A DNA stretch of 64,000 bases from Mesorhizobium sp. (GCA_004017275.1 SAKE01000002.1:3411-67410); one strand, 5' to 3'. Shown: positions 53,887 to 63,818, counted from the first letter of the stretch. Program-made: numbers and translations. Notes: generated from the sequence alone by a model not told the origin.

Positions 53887-56732
53887 GCGGCTGGCGCAGA
53901 GACCAGGGTGGCTGGGCGATCGACCGTGGCGTCCCTCTATCCTTCACCTTCGACGGTCGCGATGTTTTCGGCCTGGAGGGCGACAGCCTTGCCTCGGCGC
54001 TGCTGGCTTCCGGTGTCTCGGTGGTCGGGCGCAGCTTCAAGTATCACCGGCCGCGCGGCTTCTGGGGCGCCGGGGCGGAAGAGCCGAACGGCATGGCCGA
54101 CATCCTTGGCGCTCATCACCGACCGAACGTGCAGATGACGGTCGAGCCCGCGCGGGACGGCATGATGCTGCGCTCGATCAACGGGCGGCCCACCGCCGAG
54201 CGCGACCGCAACGCCTTCCTGGATCGTTTCGCGCGCTTCATTCCAGCAGCCTTCTACTACAAGACCTTCATGTACCCCGACTGGCACCTGTTCGAGCCGC
54301 GCATCCGCGCCATGGCCGGCCTTGGCACGCTCGACACCGGCGCGGCGGGCTTCGCCCCGACGGCGCCGGCCAGCCTGACCTGCGATCTGCTGGTGGTGGG
54401 AGCGGGGCCTGCCGGGCTGACAGCCGCGCTTGCGGCGGCGGAGCGAGGACGGCGCGTGGTTCTGTGCGACGATCTGCCGGTTCCCGGCGGCAGCCTGCTT
54501 TGGCGTGAGGCGCGGATCGACGGGCTGGAGGGCCGCGACTGGGCCGCTCAGGCCGCACTGCGGCTCGCCAGCCTTGGCGCGCGCATGTTCGCCCGCACCA
54601 CCGCTTTCGGACGCTATGAGCACGGTCTCACCGGGCTGGCCGAGTATCGCGGCGATGGCAACGCGCCGCAGCTCTGGCGGGTGCGTGCGGATGAGACCGT
54701 GCTGGCCACCGGCGCCATCGAGCGCGGTCTGCCTTTCGCCGACAACGACCGTCCCGGCGTCATGTCGGCCGAGGCCGGCCTGCATTACCTCAGACGCTAT
54801 GGCGTGGTCGTGGGGCGGCGGATCGTGCTGGCCACGAACAATGGCCTTGCCTATGAGACCGCCGTCGCCTTGTCGCATGCGGGGGCCGAGGTCACGGTGG
54901 TGGACATGCGCCCGGACCGATCCACGCCGAAGCGGGATGTTCCAACGATATCGAGCCGAATCGAGGCGGTCCTCGGGCGCGGGCGTGTCGAAGCCGTAAA
55001 GCTCGCCTCGGGCCAGCGTATCGACGCTGACGCGGTATTGGTCTCGGGCGGCTATACGCCGACTGTCCATCTCTACGGTCAGGCCCAGGGTAAGCTACGC
55101 TGGCGCGACGACATTCAGGGTTTCGTTCCCGGCCGCGAGATTGATGGTCTGAGTGTCGTCGGCGCCGCGGCGGGACAGTTCGACCTCAGCGCCATGCTGA
55201 AGGACGCGGCGCAAGTGTCTGGCGGCCTCGCTCCGGTGAGCAGCGCGCCCGAGTGGCCGTTGGAAATCGCCACCGCTTGGCCGGCACCGAAGACCGCTGG
55301 CCGGATCTGGATAGACCTGCAGAACGATGTCACCGCCAAGGACGTCGAGCTGGCCGCGCGTGAGAATTTCACCTCCGTAGAGCATCTCAAGCGCTACACG
55401 ACGCTCGGGATGGCGAACGATCAGGGCAAGACCTCGAACCTGCACGGCCTCGCGCTGATGGCGCAGATCACCGGACGCACCATTGAGGATACCGGAACCA
55501 CAACCTATCGCCCGCCTTTCGTTCCGATCCCGCTGGCGACCTTCGCCGGACTGCGCGCGGGGCAGTTGATGAATCCCGTGCGCCGTTTGCCGCTGGAGCC
55601 CGAGCATCGGGCCGACGGCGCCTTGTTTCGCGAATATGGCGGCTGGCTGCGCCCGGCCTGGTTCGGCAAGGGCGGCGAGCAGGCCAATGTTGCGCGCGAG
55701 GCGCTCGCCGCACGCCAAGGCGTGGCATTGTTCGATGGATCGCCGCTTGGCAAGATCGAAGTGCTCGGACCGGGCGCGGCGGAATTCCTCGACTTCATCT
55801 ACTACAACACCATGTCCACGCTGAAACCGGGACGCTGCCGCTACGGTTTCATCCTGACCGAGCAGGGTGCGGTCTATGACGATGGGGTGCTGGTGCGATT
55901 GGATGAAAATCGCTTTGTCGTCTCGTGCTCGTCATCTCACGTGCAGGGCGTGTCGGCCCTGTTGGAGGAATGGCGGCAGGACAGTTTCGATCGTTCCCGC
56001 GTGCAGATTCACGATGCGACGGCTCGCTATTCCACACTGACCGTCAGCGGACCGAAATCGCGCCTGCTGCTGGAGGCGGTGGGCCTTGGCGTCGACCTGG
56101 ACGATGCAGCCCTGCCTCACATGGCCCTGGCCTGGGGCTGCTTCGGGCTCGAGCCCGTGCGCGTCACCCGCGTCAGCTTCACCGGCGACCGCTCCTATGA
56201 GCTCTCGATCCGCGCCGACCGGGTCCTGCCTTTGTGGCGCGCGCTGAAGGAGGCCGGCCGGGCATTCGATGCCACGCTCCTAGGCGGCGAGGCGCTGATG
56301 ATCCTGCGCGCCGAGAAGGGCTATATCGTCATCGGCAAGGACACCGACGGGCGCAGCCGGCCGATGGACCTCGGTGTCAGCGGGCCATTCGAGAAGAAGA
56401 AGACCGAGTATCTCGGCCGCCGCTCGCTGCATCTGCCGGCGGTCGCCGATCAGGCACGGGCCTTGGTTGGACTGGATAGCCTGGACGAGAGGGTCTTGCC
56501 GCCCGGAGCGCACGCGGTGGAGCGCGCGGATATGCGCAAGATCAGCATCGGTTTCGTCACCACCAGTCACTTCAGCCCCAATCTCAATCGCCCGATCGCC
56601 ATCGGGCTGATCGCCAACGGCGCGGCTCGCATGGGCGAGACGGTGGAACTGCATCACATGGGCAGCAGCCTCTCGGCGCGGATTGCACCCGTCTGCGCCT
56701 TCGATCCAGCGGGAGAGCGTCTCCATGCTTGA
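53883..56732 (+). CDS. soxA: Sarcosine oxidase subunit alpha
   Basis: A 949-residue alpha subunit. Residues about 20-110 form a ferredoxin-like domain (FTFDGRDVFGLEGDSLASALLASGV ... KYHRPRGFWG), about 155-420 a dinucleotide-binding domain (DLLVVGAGPAGLTAALAAAERG), and the C-terminal 380 residues a GcvT-type folate-binding domain (QGVALFDGSPLGKIEVLGPGAAEFLDFIYYNTMSTL). With beta, gamma and delta it channels formaldehyde onto THF, giving 5,10-methylene-THF. ATG 53883 overlaps soxD; full length. Confidence 0.95.
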   Translation: MSGWRRDQGGWAIDRGVPLSFTFDGRDVFGLEGDSLASALLASGVSVVGRSFKYHRPRGFWGAGAEEPNGMADILGAHHRPNVQMTVEPARDGMMLRSINGRPTAERDRNAFLDRFARFIPAAFYYKTFMYPDWHLFEPRIRAMAGLGTLDTGAAGFAPTAPASLTCDLLVVGAGPAGLTAALAAAERGRRVVLCDDLPVPGGSLLWREARIDGLEGRDWAAQAALRLASLGARMFARTTAFGRYEHGLTGLAEYRGDGNAPQLWRVRADETVLATGAIERGLPFADNDRPGVMSAEAGLHYLRRYGVVVGRRIVLATNNGLAYETAVALSHAGAEVTVVDMRPDRSTPKRDVPTISSRIEAVLGRGRVEAVKLASGQRIDADAVLVSGGYTPTVHLYGQAQGKLRWRDDIQGFVPGREIDGLSVVGAAAGQFDLSAMLKDAAQVSGGLAPVSSAPEWPLEIATAWPAPKTAGRIWIDLQNDVTAKDVELAARENFTSVEHLKRYTTLGMANDQGKTSNLHGLALMAQITGRTIEDTGTTTYRPPFVPIPLATFAGLRAGQLMNPVRRLPLEPEHRADGALFREYGGWLRPAWFGKGGEQANVAREALAARQGVALFDGSPLGKIEVLGPGAAEFLDFIYYNTMSTLKPGRCRYGFILTEQGAVYDDGVLVRLDENRFVVSCSSSHVQGVSALLEEWRQDSFDRSRVQIHDATARYSTLTVSGPKSRLLLEAVGLGVDLDDAALPHMALAWGCFGLEPVRVTRVSFTGDRSYELSIRADRVLPLWRALKEAGRAFDATLLGGEALMILRAEKGYIVIGKDTDGRSRPMDLGVSGPFEKKKTEYLGRRSLHLPAVADQARALVGLDSLDERVLPPGAHAVERADMRKISIGFVTTSHFSPNLNRPIAIGLIANGAARMGETVELHHMGSSLSARIAPVCAFDPAGERLHA

Positions 56733-57249
56733 CCAGGCGGCCAAATGGGACGCTGCGCCGAGCTGGGCGACGGCGGCGCTGACCGGCAAGCGCGTCACCG
56801 CCCGCAGCCTCGATCTGCCGGATCAGGCATTGGTCAGCGGCGATCTTACGGCGTTCGGCCAGATCGCCGGCCTTGCTTGGCAGGGCGAGGGCGCTCTGGG
56901 TCCTGTGCTGGGCGAGACGTTCACCGTGCGCCTTGCCCGTGACCGGCTGCTGGCGGTTGGCAGGCTGCATGAGGCCGTCAGCGAGGGCTGGAACGCGGCC
57001 GGTTTCGCCGCAACCGCGATCGGCGGGGCAAACCACGTCTTTGAGCTTACCGGTGAAGGCGTCGAGGACCTGCTGTCACGGGCAACGACCCTCGACCTTG
57101 CCAATCCCGGGCCGTCGGCAGCGGCGAGTTTTGCTGGCGTGCCCGCGATCGTTTACCGCTTCTCGCCTTCGGGCGGTACGCGCTTGCACGTCGAACGCGG
57201 CCTGGCCGTCTACGTCTGGACCTGGCTGCGAACTGTTCTTGAGGAATGA
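56725..57249 (+). CDS. soxG: Sarcosine oxidase subunit gamma
   Basis: A 174-residue gamma subunit, a small folate-domain-like scaffold of the SoxBDAG complex. ATG 56725 overlaps the soxA end by 8 nt. Weakly conserved as usual for gamma, but WNAAGFAATAIGGANHVFELTGEGVEDLLSR and the C-terminal FSPSGGTRLHVERGLAVYVWTWL are recognisable. The kynureninase frame begins 7 bp downstream, so the operon continues. Confidence 0.9.
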   Translation: MLDQAAKWDAAPSWATAALTGKRVTARSLDLPDQALVSGDLTAFGQIAGLAWQGEGALGPVLGETFTVRLARDRLLAVGRLHEAVSEGWNAAGFAATAIGGANHVFELTGEGVEDLLSRATTLDLANPGPSAAASFAGVPAIVYRFSPSGGTRLHVERGLAVYVWTWLRTVLEE

Positions 57250-57256
57250 GGAAGAA

Positions 57257-58453
57257 ATGGCCACCGATTTCACCGCGACCCGCGCCCTATTCGATCTGCC
57301 CTAAGGCGTGATCTATCTGGACGGTAATTCGCTTGGGCCGCTGCCCTCGGCGGTCAAGAAGCGCATGGCGCGGGTCGTCTGCGATGAATGGGGAGCAATG
57401 CTGATCCGGGGCTGGAACCAGGCGGGCTGGATGGAGCAGCCGCGCCGGGTGGGCGAGCGCGTCGGCCGGTTGATAGGAGCCGAACCCGGCTCCGTGGTGA
57501 TGGGTGATACGCTCTCGATCAAGGTCTATCAGGCGTTGGTCTCGGCGCTGGAAATGAACCCCGGCCGCAGGGTGATCTTGTCGGACACGGGCAACTTTCC
57601 CTCGGACCTCTACATCGCGGATGGTCTGACCCGGACCCTCGGCGACGGGTACGAGCTGCGGACCGTCGATCCCGAACAGGTGATGGATGCCATCGACGAG
57701 ACGGTTGCCGTGATTCTGATCACCGAGGTCGACTATCGCACCGGCCGCCGCCACGACATGAAGGCCCTCACGCAAAAGGCCCATGCGGTCGGCGCATTGG
57801 CGATCTGGGATCTGGCCCATTCGGCTGGCGCGCTGCCGGTCGACGTCGCCGCCGAGGGCGCCGATCTCGCTGTCGGCTGCACCTATAAATATCTCAATGC
57901 AGGTCCGGGCGGGCCGGCCTTCATCTACGTGGCGCCGCGCCACCAGGAACGCGCGCGCCCCGCCCTGTCCGGCTGGATGGGCCATGAAGCCCCCTTCGCC
58001 TTCGATCTCGACTACCGCCCGGGCCATGGGATCGAGCGGATGCGCGTCGGCACGCCGCTGATCCTGCAACTGGCCGCCTTGGATGCAGCACTTGATGTCT
58101 GGGAAGGCGTTGATATGTGGGACGTTCGCACCAGTTCGCTGGAACTGGGCGATTTGTTCATCGCCGGCGTCGAGGCGCGTTGTCCCGAATTGAAGCTGGC
58201 CACTCCGCGCGCCCACGAGGAGCGCGGCAGCCAGGTCAGTTTCGAACATCCCGAAGGCTACGCCATCATGCAGGCCCTGATCGCTGAAGGGGTGATTGGC
58301 GATTTTCGCGCGCCGGTGACGCTGCGTTTCGGTTTCACGCCGCTCTACATCCGTGCCGACGACGTGAACCGTGCCGTGGACATCCTGGCCCGCATCATCG
58401 GGGAGCGGCGTTGGGACCGGCCTGAATTCAAGAGACGGGCGCGTGTGACCTGA
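57257..58453 (+). pseudogene. kynU: Kynureninase with an in-frame ochre codon near the start
   Basis: A PLP-dependent kynureninase (kynurenine to anthranilate and alanine). From ATG 57257 (GAGGAAGAA upstream) the frame reads MATDFTATRALFDLP, then TAA at 57302-57304, then GVIYLDGNSLGPLP and the whole enzyme to 58453. The family usually reads LPEGVIYLDGNSLG, so one change (GAA to TAA) would explain the stop. Everything else is intact: the PLP lysine in GCTYKYLNAGPGGPAF, SDTGNFPSD, DLAHSAGALPVD. GTG 57308 could restart translation, losing 17 residues, but has a poor ribosome site. Probably inactive or poorly translated; a base-call error is possible. Confidence 0.85.
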
Positions 58454-58545
58454 ACGGAGTGCCGCGGCAAAGACCGGAGTCCGCCGCACCGCTGTCGCCC
58501 AGAGACCGTCGTTTGAACACCCATTGCATGAAAGAGAGCAAGACA

Positions 58546-59367
58546 ATGGCTTATGATCCTTCCAAGGATGGCGCTCAGATGGATTTCCGGCAGCGCATGT
58601 CCTACGGTGACTATCTTCAGATCGACCAGATCCTGGCCGCCCAGAGGCAGCTTTCCTCGGCGCATGATGAGATGCTCTTCATCATCCAGCACCAGACCTC
58701 CGAGCTGTGGATGAAACTGGCGCTTTACGAGCTGAGCGCGGCGCGCAACATGATCGCCGCCGACCGTACCAACGAAGCGCTGAAGATGCTTTCGCGCGTG
58801 GCCCGCATCTTCGAGCAACTGAATTCGGCCTGGGACGTGCTGCGCACCATGACGCCGTGGGAATATACAAGGTTTCGCGAGGATCTGGGACAGTCGTCGG
58901 GCTTTCAATCGTGGCAATACCGGCTGATCGAATATGCGGTCGGCAACCGTAACCTCGCCATGCTGAAACCGCATGAACACCGGCCGGACCTGCTCGAAGC
59001 CGAACTCGGGCGGCCTTCGCTCTATGACGTGGTCCTGCGTCGGCTCTCCAGAACGGGCCTGCCAGTGCCTGAGGCGGTGCTGAACCGTGATCTGCGGCAG
59101 GCCTGGGTGCTGGACGAAGGCGTGATGGAGGCATGGGCAACCGTTTATCGGGACCCCGATCGCTATTGGGAAGCCTATGAGGTGGCGGAAAAGCTGGTCG
59201 ATATCGAAGACTATTTCCGGCGCTGGCGCTTCAACCACGTGACGACCGTGGAGCGCGTCATCGGGTTCAAGCGCGGCACTGGCGGCACGGCGGGCATCTC
59301 TTACCTGCGGCGGATGCTCGAGGTGGAACTGTTTCCAGAGCTTTGGCGCGTTCGAACCCAACTGTGA
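58546..59367 (+). CDS. kynA: Tryptophan 2,3-dioxygenase
   Basis: A 273-residue haem-dependent tryptophan 2,3-dioxygenase converting L-tryptophan to N-formylkynurenine. The active-site block [16 protein letters not shown] (catalytic His) and the proximal-haem block [23 protein letters not shown] are intact. [24 protein letters not shown] and the end [12 protein letters not shown] are typical, and length is normal (about 280). ATG 58546 has AAGAGAGC upstream; 58528 is an alternative. It closes the operon. No kynurenine formamidase (kynB) is seen in the window. Confidence 0.95.
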   Translation: MAYDPSKDGAQMDFRQRMSYGDYLQIDQILAAQRQLSSAHDEMLFIIQHQTSELWMKLALYELSAARNMIAADRTNEALKMLSRVARIFEQLNSAWDVLRTMTPWEYTRFREDLGQSSGFQSWQYRLIEYAVGNRNLAMLKPHEHRPDLLEAELGRPSLYDVVLRRLSRTGLPVPEAVLNRDLRQAWVLDEGVMEAWATVYRDPDRYWEAYEVAEKLVDIEDYFRRWRFNHVTTVERVIGFKRGTGGTAGISYLRRMLEVELFPELWRVRTQL

Positions 59368-59592
59368 GACGGCGAGCCGAAGATAAACCGCCTGCAAGAT
59401 CCGCGAGGGAGACAATAAAGCTTGGACCGACCGGCCATATCGACACCTTTTCACGGGAACGCCTGCCGCCGGCGCAAGGTCAGTAGGTCCAAATCCTGCG
59501 CCATGCCTTTCCACGATAGAATCGCCAAGACGACGATCCTCCACGCGTGGTTGCTGTAGGGAAGGCGCTTGATCGCGAAGGTATGCGGCATT

Positions 59593-59722
59593 TTCTCCCG
59601 GGCGCAGTCGTGAAGTGTCTCGAACATCACGATTGAGCGCGGTCGAGTTCCTTGAGGGCTTCCCGAATGTGCGCTCATAATCCCGGCGCCAATCAGGGCG
59701 ACGTCAGGATTTTTCGATAGGT
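59593..59722 (-). pseudogene. mqo: Remnant of a malate:quinone oxidoreductase N-terminus
   Basis: The minus strand encodes DLSKNPDVALIGAGIMSA, the FAD-binding start of malate:quinone oxidoreductase. After a short frame disturbance (REALKELD in another frame) it continues with SIVMFETLHDCARE, again as in Mqo. The protein then breaks off, so only about 40 codons of a roughly 500-codon gene remain. The surrounding 1 kb (59368-60381) shows no intact gene. Confidence 0.65.
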
Positions 59723-60036
59723 CGGTGCTCCCGCGTGCGACTCCTCTTTGGCGGGGACGAAGGCGCGCGCAGGGCAATAGCGCCGCCAGCAACGCAGGCA
59801 TGCCATCGGCGGCTCCGAAGGCGGGGCGACTGCGGAATGGCAGCTTGTTAGTTTTCCCTCCCAAAAGGCGACACTCTGCTCCCAGCCCTATTGTGGCCGT
59901 TCTGGAGGATGGCTCCCAACGTTCGTACACTTCGTAAGCTACATCTGTTTGGCGTCACGGGACGATACGGAACGATACGGGAAGATTTCTGATTTTAGCC
60001 CACGAAAAAGCCAACAAAATCAACGATGTCAATATG

Positions 60037-60130
60037 CCCTCCGGGCCTATCATAACACCTACGTAACTAATTGATTTTGCTGTATATATCTCGGGTGGCC
60101 CCAACGTGGACTCGAACCCCCCTTTCCGAC
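60037..60130 (+). repeat. Distal copy of the tRNA-Ile att-like repeat
   Basis: Counterpart of 3002-3097. It starts with the exact tRNA 3'-end segment CCCTCCGGGCC (60037-60047), keeps TTGATTTTGCTGTATAT, and contains GGACTCGAACCCCC (60108-60121), an exact inverted match to the tRNA T-arm. Alignment over about 95 bp is roughly two-thirds identical. It fits the far junction of an old integration event, or a second relic of integration. Confidence 0.6.
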
Positions 60131-60381
60131 CAAGCACTAGTTGGTCCCACGTCTGCCGGTTGCAATGATGGACTGGACGGAACGAGGCGGAAAGCCAATC
60201 AAATCAATGCTTAAGACCCGGGTCATTTTCCCGTGCTGTACCGAATGCGTTCGTCGAGACCACCTAGAACACGGCAATGTAGTGTGACACGAGGCTGCAG
60301 GCGTCGGTTTGGTACCGGTTGAGAATAACTGCGTGACGGCCGCCTAAGGCCGTCGTTACCATGAATGGTTACTTGCGCTTG

Positions 60382-61319
60382 CTAGACTATGGAAATTGCG
60401 TCGAAGTGGCTGGTCGCCAGGAGTGCCGCCAGCGTGCGCAAGGCGTGCTCCACACGCGCTTCGTTGGGCTCGGCGCACAAACATAGCCGCACGCCGCCGG
60501 CTTCCTGTCCGGGAAGCACGGTGAATACATCACCATGTGTGACGGCTACGCCGCCAGCAAGTGCGTCCGCCACGAAGCCTGCGTTGTGCACTTCGGGGGG
60601 CAATCTCAGCCAATAGTGAAACGAGGTTGGCGCCGAACCCTGCTCACCTAGAATGGAGACGGCAAGACGCTGCCGGCGGCGCGCTGTCTCGGTTTGGTAA
60701 ACGATGGCATCACGACCGGCTCCAGTCTCGATCATGTGCGTGGCCAGTTCGAGCAGGATGGGCGAAACCATCACCGTCGTCGCTCTCATCGCGGCGAGCA
60801 ACGATTTGTGCAGTCTGGCCGGCACTGCCATGAAGCCGACGCGCAAAGCCGGCGAGATCGATTTGGAGAGGCTCGTCAGATAGATCGTGCGATCCTTGGC
60901 GAGCTCCCAATAGGGCGTAACGCGAGGCTCTACCAGAAAGCCGTAGGCGTCGTCCTCGACGAGCAAGACGTCGTGTTCCCGAGCTATTCGCACGATTTCG
61001 CGGCGCCGCGCGAGACTCGCGGTGGCGTTCGTCGGATTGTGAAGTGTGGGCATCGTGTAGACGAATCTGGGCCGGAACTTTGCGCAGGCAGCGTCGAATG
61101 CTTCGGGGATCAGACCTTCCGCATCCGTCTTGACGGGCATTAGCCGTATGCCAGTCAACCGCCCGATGGAAAGGGCGCCCGGCCAGGTCAATTCTTCCGT
61201 CAGGACAGTGTCGCCAGGTCTCGCGAGGCCGAGAAATATCGTCATGAGTGCGGTGTCCTCCCGGCACCGCAAAGACGCTGTCGGCGGGCGCGTCTACCCC
61301 AAGTTCGAAGATGGCCGGT
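60382..61319 (-). pseudogene. MocR/PdxR-like aminotransferase-domain regulator, 5'-truncated
   Basis: The minus strand encodes the type I aminotransferase domain of a MocR-type regulator: TIFLGLARPGDTVLTEELTW, TMPTLHNPTNATASLARR, LLVEDDAYGF, PLP lysine in YLTSLSKSISPALRVGF. About 296 residues remain in frame from TTG 61272. Immediately upstream another frame keeps IFELGVDAPADSVFAVPGG, so a small indel separates them. The N-terminal GntR-type winged helix, needed for DNA binding, is absent. It is most likely a decayed regulator; a stand-alone aminotransferase is less likely because the N-terminal arm is missing. Confidence 0.7.
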
Positions 61320-61876
61320 GTTGAGGGTTCAGTTCAGCCCGATTTTCGGTCGATCGGTCGATCGCCCCAAGGCCTAGTCCAGATCATCCAGTGGATGGAT
61401 GTACTCTTAGCCAATGGATGTATTCTCCGCGGTGGCTGGGCGAGTGTGCGCCCAGCCGTCGCCCAATGGTCAATCTTTTGAGGGGTACGCAATTCAAGTG
61501 GCAGCGGCTTGCCCCATTGCGGTTTCCTTTCAACCGCAATGAATCCCGAGCCCACATCAATGGGAATCCTTGATCCCTTAAATCGCGATGCGCTTCAGTC
61601 CGGGGCACCTTGAGGTACGGTCGGCTGCCACTCGCCAGTCAGAAAGGGACACCCATGGACCGCGACTTTGCGAGGGCGCTTGCGCTCGTCAACGAGATGG
61701 CTAGCCGACTGGTCGTGGTAGCCCCATAGCGGGGCGCTGTAATTGGACGTGGGTGTCCGGTATTTTGTCATATTTTGTGATTTGCGCGATATCGCCGACG
61801 GGGCTCTGATATGTGTACGCATTTCTGGCTTCAGGCACGTGGCGAAAAGGGTGAGGGGTGTGAAAGGTGGCCAAGC
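61320..61876. other. Intergenic region with two hairpins
   Basis: About 550 bp without a recognisable gene. It holds two perfect hairpins: GGCTGGGCG/CGCCCAGCC (61434-61457, 6-nt loop) and CATTGCGGTT/AACCGCAATG (61515-61541, 7-nt loop). Neither has a U-tract. The last 20 bp hold the ribosome site (AAAGGTGG) of the RTX gene. No IS end or tRNA fragment was found. Confidence 0.5.
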
Positions 61877-63223
61877 ATGGCCGATACGAACACCATTGTC
61901 TTGAGCGGCGACTATGGCTACCGCCAATATAAAGTATCCGGTCTGCCCGCCGACACCATAATCGATGCCACCGGCGCCTCGTGGATCGTCGCCAACCAGG
62001 GAAGCCCCACCAACCTCTATCCCTTCGCGGTCGTCAACCCCGGCGACAACCTCGTGGCTTTGGGCGGCACGATCAACGGCACGGTCTCCCAAACCGGCGA
62101 CTGGGAGGACATCTACGTCAACTCCGCCGCAGTCCGTGTGAATTCAGCTCACAGCTTTGCGATCGACGACTGGACAGTCACCCAGCCTTGGGATGGCATC
62201 CGTGTCGGCGGCACTGGCACCTTCCTCATCGACGATAGCTATGTCGGCTACTCACGAGACGACGCGGTCGAGGACGACGACGTCATCGGCGGCACCATCC
62301 GGGATTCCTTGTTCGACCACGTGTTTTCCGGAGTGAGCCTTGGCGACGGTGACGTGGATGGGTCTGACAACACGGTCATCATGGATGGCATGCTTCTGGG
62401 CATGGGAGAGTACCTTCGCAAAGGCGAGATGACCCACGGTTCGCCATTCAAACTCGACAAGGGCACAGGCGCTGACGATATCGTGCCCAGCCTGCATTTT
62501 ATCGACTGCGTGGTGGCGATCACAGACGTTCACCACAACGGCTTGGAGCGGCTGCAGCGGGCCTGGGACAAGACGGTCGAGGCGCACGGCAATTACTATC
62601 TCAACCTCTCTGACACGCCGCTGCCGGCGGATTATCCAATGCCGCCCGCCGGCTGGACGGTCCTTCAAGGCCAGGCGGCCCGCGATTACTGGGCCAACGC
62701 CAAGGCGGTCTGGCATGCAGCTCATGACGGGACCGCCCCGTCACCTCCGCCGCCTCCGCCGACCGACCCGACCCACGGAACGACCGGGAATGATACGTTT
62801 GTCGGCACTGGCGCGGCCGATACCTATGATGCCCTGGCTGGCAACGATACACTGCGGGGCCTGGGTGGCAACGACGTGCTGACCGGTGGCGCCGGCAAGG
62901 ACACCTTCGTGTTTGATACGGCCTATGGGCCTGGCAATGTCGATACACTCACCGACTTCCATGCGGCCGATGACTCGCTTTATCTCGACAGTGCCGTCTT
63001 CACCAAGCTCGGCGCCGGTTCCTTGTCCAGCCCGACGCAGGTGAACTCGTCCTATTTCGAGTTGCGCGAACACGCCACCAGCCACAATGATCACCTGCTC
63101 TACAACCGGACCACGGGCGTTCTGTCCTATGACCCCGATGGCTCGAACTCGACCCCGCAGGTGGAAATCGCCCACCTAGAGCCAGGGGCGGCCCTGACCT
63201 ATCACGACGTGTTCGTCGTTTGA
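61877..63223 (+). CDS. RTX-repeat (haemolysin-type calcium-binding) secreted protein
   Basis: A 448-residue protein without N-terminal signal. The N-terminal 280 residues have repeated short strands with Asp/Gly turns ([27 protein letters not shown]), suggesting a right-handed beta-helix. A proline hinge (PPPPPP) leads to RTX nonapeptides ([28 protein letters not shown]) and the TFVF-x-DTLTDF C-terminal block. RTX proteins bind calcium and leave by type I secretion; no secretion genes are nearby. The fold suggests polysaccharide binding or lysis, but no catalytic residues are evident. ATG 61877 is favoured by AAAGGTGG upstream. Confidence 0.85.
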   Translation: MADTNTIVLSGDYGYRQYKVSGLPADTIIDATGASWIVANQGSPTNLYPFAVVNPGDNLVALGGTINGTVSQTGDWEDIYVNSAAVRVNSAHSFAIDDWTVTQPWDGIRVGGTGTFLIDDSYVGYSRDDAVEDDDVIGGTIRDSLFDHVFSGVSLGDGDVDGSDNTVIMDGMLLGMGEYLRKGEMTHGSPFKLDKGTGADDIVPSLHFIDCVVAITDVHHNGLERLQRAWDKTVEAHGNYYLNLSDTPLPADYPMPPAGWTVLQGQAARDYWANAKAVWHAAHDGTAPSPPPPPPTDPTHGTTGNDTFVGTGAADTYDALAGNDTLRGLGGNDVLTGGAGKDTFVFDTAYGPGNVDTLTDFHAADDSLYLDSAVFTKLGAGSLSSPTQVNSSYFELREHATSHNDHLLYNRTTGVLSYDPDGSNSTPQVEIAHLEPGAALTYHDVFVV

Positions 63224-63347
63224 TCGCTCATGCGATCGCACATGGCACAACGAAGAGCGCGGCTCAGGGAGAAAATGTGGCACTGAGGTCGCCTAGAACG
63301 GCGACAACGGTTCCATCAGTAAGAGCCCATAACACTCGGCTTCTCCC

Positions 63348-63431
63348 GCGGTCGACCGCACAGCCGGCGTGGAACACACGCATCACCTCGCGCCCGGCCG
63401 CCAGGGCCAGCCGCTCGAAGGTTCCGAGCAT
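63348..63431 (-). pseudogene. cysQ: Remnant of cysQ (3'(2'),5'-bisphosphate nucleotidase)
   Basis: From ATG 63429-63431 the minus strand reads MLGTFERLALAAGREVMRVF followed by HAGCAVDR, the N-terminus of CysQ, which hydrolyses PAP from sulfate assimilation. After 28 codons the homology stops and unrelated sequence follows. It lies 33 bp after the end of the cysNC remnant, in the order usual in Rhizobiales, so both derive from one operon. Confidence 0.6.
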
Positions 63432-63464
63432 CAGCCTGTCGTTCAGATGCCGCCGCCGCTATCG

Positions 63465-63623
63465 TTATTGGTCTTCGGCAATGTCGCGCTCGTTCAGCCA
63501 GTGTTCCAGGGCGTCTACCATCTGTTCGGCCGATTTGCCGAGTGTCTGCAGATGGATTTCCGGGTTCTCCGGCGCTTCGTAGGGAGAATCGACGCCGGTA
63601 AAATTCTTGATCTCGCCATTCAT
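63465..63623 (-). pseudogene. cysNC: Remnant of an APS-kinase domain (cysNC/nodQ C-terminus)
   Basis: The minus strand encodes GEIKNFTGVDSPYEAPENPE followed by IHLQTLGKSAEQMVDALEHWL, the C-terminal segment of adenylylsulfate kinase, as in bifunctional CysNC and nodulation protein NodQ. The frame before it (63624-63650) does not match, so all but the last 50 residues are lost. Whether the source was housekeeping cysNC or symbiotic nodQ cannot be told. Confidence 0.7.
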
Positions 63624-63795
63624 TGGGAGCGTGTCCGTGAAATGGTCCAATCAATGGGTCAGGTTCGCCTGACTCGGATTGCAAGGCTTCTGATCACGAA
63701 GGCCCTGTGGTGGGGCGCCATCCCATGCCAATCACGCTGAGACTATCGTTGCTGCCAGCCCCGATGTGAAGCCCGTCCGCCGTGGGGCCAAATGC

Positions 63796-63810
63796 GACCC
63801 GTTACGGGTC
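63796..63810. promoter_or_regulatory. Inverted repeat upstream of the sigma-54 promoter
   Basis: GACCCG-TTA-CGGGTC, a perfect 6-bp dyad ending 8 bp before the -24 element. It may be a repressor or structural site; too close to be a usual enhancer-binding position. Confidence 0.35.
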
Positions 63811-63818
63811 AGTACGCT

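Noticed and set aside
60382..61272. Functional kynurenine aminotransferase linked to the tryptophan genes
   Set aside because: Sequence blocks are those of the MocR regulator aminotransferase domain, the N-terminal part is missing with a frame disturbance, and it is separated by relics and the repeat.
61434..61541. Two hairpins as insertion-sequence ends
   Set aside because: They are unrelated to each other in sequence, have no flanking target duplication and enclose no transposase.
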